DNA from: an uncultured Prevotella sp.
Lineage (GTDB): Bacteria; Bacteroidota; Bacteroidia; Bacteroidales; Bacteroidaceae
Direction: 5' to 3'
Assembly: GCA_927910885.1 (NCBI GenBank)
Contig: CAKMOD010000108.1
Span: forward strand, 1-9,315
Length of the DNA stretch: 9,315 nt
Positions within the stretch are counted from its first letter, which is position 1. The number at the start of each line of letters is the position of its first letter. A program made the position numbers and the translations under genes. A model generated the notes under the pieces. That model saw only the letters and a program-made list of their open reading frames with translations, was not told the origin of the DNA and made no database searches. Of this stretch, positions 6,630 through 9,315 are shown in pieces.

Positions 6630-7654
6630 TTAGAAATATAGCTTTTTTATTTGTTTTGCTATTACCTCTACCAATTTTGGAGGGACGGCATTTCCTATCA
6701 ATCTCCATTGATCTGCAAATTTCCCTAATAACGTATATTCGTCAGGAAATGTTTGAATACGTTGAATCTCCTGAATACGAAGGAATCTATTCTTCCAATG
6801 GAAAGGTCCCATGTTGTTAGAGAAGCTTGCCTGTATTGTCCACGAGGGTTTAAAGGGGGAGAGTTTTAGCAAAAATGACCAATATCTTGACCTCCACTTG
6901 AAAATAGGATTGGGGTATCCTCTTTCTGCAGTGAAGAAAAGATAGTTATCTCCGGGAGGGATTAAAGGGAGCAGATTTTTATGTTTAGAACCTGCTTGTT
7001 TATCTTTATCTTCTGGCAAATCATAGTCTATATCAGAAATAACATCTCCACAAGTTACCCATTTTTTTGTACCGTTAGTGCCTTTTTCAGAATGGGTTTC
7101 CTTGGGAAATTCAAAATCTCGCATATCCTTTTTCACTCCAACACAAATGAAGCGTTGTCTGATTTGGGGCACACCATAATTTGCTGCATTAATAACTTTA
7201 TATACTATCTTATAGCCTAATCTTTCACTCTCCTGTTGTACCATTTCAAGAGCTGCCTTGTGGGGTTTGAAAACAAAACCCGCAACATTCTCAAAGAAGA
7301 AGAATGGGGGATTTAGTTCCTCTAATGCCCTGAAATAATTGCTAACGGTTAGAAAACCGCTCTCATCCTCTATTCCTCGTTTTTTGTCAGTGCGATAAAA
7401 ACGGGATTTAGAGAATGGAGGACAAGGAGGCCCTCCAACAAGTCCATCTATTGAACCATACTTTTCTTTCACAGCCTTAAAATCTACATCTGCGATACTA
7501 GAGCATATAACTTCTGCCTTGGGATGGTTTTTTTGAAACTATCACAAGCATTTTGCCAATTATCATTAGCAAATACAGTATCGAAACCAGCTGCGTGAAA
7601 ACCTGTATCAATACCTCCGACTCCTGAAAATATACTTACCAATTTGAGTGTCAT
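6630..7654 (-). CDS. M2: second m5C DNA methyltransferase, frameshifted in an A-run
   Basis: The gene starts at ATG 7654 with motif I (LVSIFSGVGG). After SFKK it leaves frame at a run of seven A (plus strand T7, 7528-7534). With eight A it reads KKNHPKAEVICSSIADVDFK and joins the long downstream frame, giving 341 residues. Restored motifs: F9SGVGG14 (SAM binding), GGPPCPPF with catalytic Cys78, ENV (122-124), QIRQR (164-168), target-recognition region with GYPNPIFKWRSRYWSFLLKL, and IGNAVPPK near the C-terminus. As written, an ORF from GTG 7472 would make a 280-residue protein lacking motif I, probably inactive alone. It is a paralogue of M1, sharing PSWTI, GPFHW, R-LR--EI--IQTFP. In LlaJI-type systems the second enzyme methylates the other strand of an asymmetric site. 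Confidence 0.8.
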
Positions 7655-8842
7655 TATAAAAAAAATAATTAAGTATTCAGTAAAGGCTTTTGCCAGTATT
7701 GACGGTACTGCGTTGCCAATTTGTTTTTGAATGGTTCTCCTTGTTCCGACAAACTTATAGTCCATTGGAAAAGTTTGTATTGCTGCAATTTCGTTAACAC
7801 GTAATCTTCTATTCTCCCAATGAAAAGGTCCGACCCATGGACCGGGCTGAGCAGCAATAGTCCATGATGGGGTCATTGGATGTAACTTTAGTAGGAAATT
7901 CCAAAATCGTTTGTTTGCAATAAACTTAGGATTCGGATATCCATCTCTTTCAGACAATGCGATATAGTTATGTCCTGGGGGAACTTCTGATAGTTCATAT
8001 CCATAGGTTTTGCCTTCGACAGACTCTTCCATTTCTGTAAACTCAGAACTATCATACCTACCTATCCAGTCCAATACGTTAACTTTAGTGGCTTCTTCAG
8101 GGGGCAATTTCATTGGTTCGCCATCTATATGATTACGACTAATCATAAAGATAACACGTTTCCTTTTCTGAGGAACACCAAAATCCACTGCATTTGCAAT
8201 TGTTCTTTTAAAGTGATAACCCATTTTCGTTAATTCGTTCTCGATAAACTCAACTGCAGCGCGATTAGTGGGATGAAGAATGCTTTCTACATTCTCTAGA
8301 ATTGCTCCATCTGGACGAATTTCAGAGATGAGTCTGATAAATTCCCCTACCATATTTCGCTCGTCATCAACCGCTGCTCTTTTCTCATTAGTTATCCAAT
8401 AGCCCGCTTTAGAAAATGGCTGACATGGAGGTCCGCCTACCATTAGTAACTTATTTGGATTATTCTTTCTCAATACTTCCGCATAGTCTTGGGCTGTAAT
8501 GTTTCGAATATCCTCACATCGATGGTCTGCAAATGAAAAGAATTTATTTGCTTTTACGGTTTTTACTGTATCGGGCTCAAAATCAAGGGTTGATATAACC
8601 TTAACTCCAGCCATTTGAGTACCAATATCCAGTCCTCCACACCCCGAAAATACAGAAATGGCATGAATACCACTGTCGCGAATTATATCAATCTGGGGTT
8701 CACACAGATAATTTCTATCTATATAGTCTATATAGATATTTTCAGCATCCATTTTGCAACCATTAAATGAAGCTAAGGTATTAGCCACTTGGGCGGTGCA
8801 AACATTTTTAATATGTGATTTTTTGAATATATACGTCGGCAT
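7484..8842 (-). CDS. M1: m5C DNA methyltransferase, read through into the start of M2
   Basis: The 452-codon ORF is a full m5C methyltransferase of about 396 residues followed in frame by the first 40 residues of M2 and 16 out-of-frame residues. An N-terminal extension of about 60 residues precedes motif I (SVFSGCGG, 63-70). Then come motif IV GGPPCQPF (catalytic Cys140), ENV (183-185), QKRKR (225-229), the target-recognition region with GYPNPKFIANKRFWNFLLKL, and motif X QIGNAVPS (374-381). The junction is a run of eight T (plus strand A8, 7658-7665). With seven, M1 would end in a TAA overlapping the M2 ATG (TAATG), the same layout as between the controller and M1. So the natural stop is probably near 7655. 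It transfers methyl to cytosine C5 at one strand of the restriction site. The start ATG overlaps the controller's stop. Confidence 0.88.
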   Translation of the reverse strand: MPTYIFKKSHIKNVCTAQVANTLASFNGCKMDAENIYIDYIDRNYLCEPQIDIIRDSGIHAISVFSGCGGLDIGTQMAGVKVISTLDFEPDTVKTVKANKFFSFADHRCEDIRNITAQDYAEVLRKNNPNKLLMVGGPPCQPFSKAGYWITNEKRAAVDDERNMVGEFIRLISEIRPDGAILENVESILHPTNRAAVEFIENELTKMGYHFKRTIANAVDFGVPQKRKRVIFMISRNHIDGEPMKLPPEEATKVNVLDWIGRYDSSEFTEMEESVEGKTYGYELSEVPPGHNYIALSERDGYPNPKFIANKRFWNFLLKLHPMTPSWTIAAQPGPWVGPFHWENRRLRVNEIAAIQTFPMDYKFVGTRRTIQKQIGNAVPSILAKAFTEYLIIFFIMTLKLVSIFSGVGGIDTGFHAAGFDTVFANDNWQNACDSFKKTIPRQKLYALVSQM

Positions 8843-9057
8843 TAGTTAGGTTTATTAGTTAGCAAGTCTTGTACTGGCGTATTTAGAACTTTGGCTATAG
8901 CAAACATTGCCTCCAGTATAGGCTGTACTTTATTAGTGTACCATTTGGAAACAGTTCTTTTATCTCTTCCAAGTTTATTTGCAAGCCATCTGCTAGTTCG
9001 TTTCTGCTCAACTAGAACGACTTTTTTTCTATTTAAATCTTTATTCGTTACTTGCTT
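8842..9057 (-). CDS. Small HTH (XRE-like) controller protein of the restriction operon
   Basis: On the minus strand the frame after TAA 9060-9058 is open for 71 codons to TAA 8844-8842, which overlaps the M1 ATG as TAATG. It contains a clear helix-turn-helix, RTSRWLANKLGRDKRTVSKW, followed by the third and fourth helices (ILEAMFAIAKVLN) and the end VQDLLTNKPN. This is the layout of XRE-type regulators that precede Bacteroidales restriction genes, with a C-protein-like role of controlling methyltransferase and nuclease expression. Oddly, no ATG, GTG or TTG lies in frame before the HTH. The codons before it are NKDLNRKKVVLVEQ, and a run of seven A falls at RKK. A non-standard start, a lost start codon or a base error are all possible, so the exact 5' end is open. 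Confidence 0.7.
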   Translation of the reverse strand, partial: KQVTNKDLNRKKVVLVEQKRTSRWLANKLGRDKRTVSKWYTNKVQPILEAMFAIAKVLNTPVQDLLTNKPN

Positions 9058-9059
9058 TT

Positions 9060-9075
9060 ATTTGCTAATGCAAAT
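9060..9075. promoter_or_regulatory. Candidate operator of the HTH controller
   Basis: ATTTGC-TAAT-GCAAAT is a perfect 6+6 inverted repeat just upstream of the controller reading frame. On the minus strand it overlaps CACATTTG, which is one base off the Bacteroidales -7 consensus TAnnTTTG; no well-spaced -33 TTTG is visible. A dimeric HTH bound here would block or tune the operon promoter. The palindrome is seen; the function is inferred. Confidence 0.4.
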
Positions 9076-9175
9076 GTGATTCTTTTTGTTTTGATTTTAT
9101 TCGAAAGTTAAAGAATCTGCCGGGTAGGCTAAAAACAGATATTTTTGCAGGTTTTTTAGTGTGTAAATGTGAGAA
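9076..9175. other. Intergenic leader of the restriction operon
   Basis: This is an A/T-rich stretch between the terminator hairpin of the right-edge gene and the candidate operator. It should contain the operon promoter, read leftwards. I see no convincing -33/-7 pair and no ORF in it. Runs such as AAAAAACC and AAAATATC are present on the minus strand, but no further repeats were found. Confidence 0.35.
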
Positions 9176-9206
9176 AGCGACAAGAATATGAGTTTCTCTT
9201 GTCGCT
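9176..9206 (-). terminator. Hairpin terminator after the right-edge gene
   Basis: AGCGACAAGA (9176-9185) pairs perfectly with TCTTGTCGCT (9197-9206) across an 11-base loop. On the minus strand it begins directly after the TAG of the right-edge gene and is followed by TTCTCACATTT, a weak U-rich tail. It separates that gene from the restriction operon, which is transcribed the same way. Confidence 0.6.
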
Positions 9207-9315
9207 CTATAAAACATTTTGCGGCTGCATCACTCCGCTGACAGGTACACTCACTATATCATGTACAGGAAAATTCTCGCAACCGATATAGAGGGTGTCA
9301 AAAGCGTCGGAGCCG
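9207..9315 (-). CDS. C-terminal end of an unrecognised gene (partial)
   Basis: The minus-strand frame enters at the window edge and reads GSDAFDTLYIGCENFPVHDI, then VSVPVSGVMQPQNVL and TAG at 9209-9207. The frame is open throughout, its G+C is close to 50 percent, and a hairpin follows at once, all of which support a real gene end. The family cannot be told from 36 residues. It is probably the core-genome neighbour of the inserted defence operon. Confidence 0.5.
   Translation of the reverse strand, partial: GSDAFDTLYIGCENFPVHDIVSVPVSGVMQPQNVL

Noticed and set aside
8891..9079. 62-codon plus-strand ORF
   Set aside because: Antisense to the HTH controller; Ser/Leu/Phe-rich with no features.
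1..9315. CRISPR array, tRNA or rRNA genes
   Set aside because: No regularly spaced repeats and no recognisable tRNA or rRNA segments were seen on either strand.

Overview
The window looks like an accessory (defence-island) region of a host-associated member of the Bacteroidales, such as Bacteroides, Prevotella or Porphyromonas. The grounds are the A/T-rich start regions without clear Shine-Dalgarno sequences, the IS30- and IS982-type insertion sequences, the Imm26-like immunity gene and the style of the small HTH regulator. Genus cannot be fixed from the sequence alone.

Layout. Bases 1-185 hold the 3' end of a degraded IS30-family transposase. Bases 182-256 are an orphan C-terminal tail of a protein whose body is missing. 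It runs directly into an intact Imm26-like immunity gene (258-890), so this is probably the end of a polymorphic-toxin/immunity cassette cut by the IS. Bases 906-1951 are a complete but dead IS982-family element: both terminal inverted repeats are visible, and the transposase carries an in-frame amber codon plus a 3' frameshift. The remaining 7 kb is one minus-strand operon, read from right to left. A small HTH controller (about 9057-8842) overlaps by one base a first m5C methyltransferase (M1, 8842 to about 7655). A second m5C methyltransferase follows (M2, 7654-6630), then a McrB-like AAA+ restriction subunit (R1, 6616-4695), a McrC-like DUF2357/PD-(D/E)XK nuclease (R2, 4681-2366), and a small broken ORF (2346-2042) that ends near the IS982 element. 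At the right edge the 3' end of an unrelated minus-strand gene (9315-9207) is closed by a hairpin.

How it works together. Two paralogous m5C methyltransferases followed by McrB-like and McrC-like subunits is the gene order of the LlaJI family of restriction-modification systems. In that family two strand-specific methyltransferases protect an asymmetric site, R1 binds the unmodified site through its N-terminal domain and translocates using NTP, and R2 cuts. The HTH gene and a 16-base palindrome just upstream of it suggest C-protein-type autoregulation.

The main oddities are these. (1) As written, M1 is fused to M2, M2 is split, and R1 is split into three, and every break lies in a homopolymer run. 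Correcting the runs by one base restores uninterrupted genes of 341 and 639 codons. This is either homopolymer sequencing error or a locus controlled or disabled by slippage. (2) Base composition changes sharply at about 5880, at the boundary between the R1 N-terminal recognition domain and its AAA+ motor. This suggests that a specificity cassette (controller, M1, M2, R1 N-terminus) was joined to a motor-nuclease core of different origin. (3) Two small genes, the HTH controller and the distal small ORF, are easily missed. No tRNA, rRNA or CRISPR array was seen.
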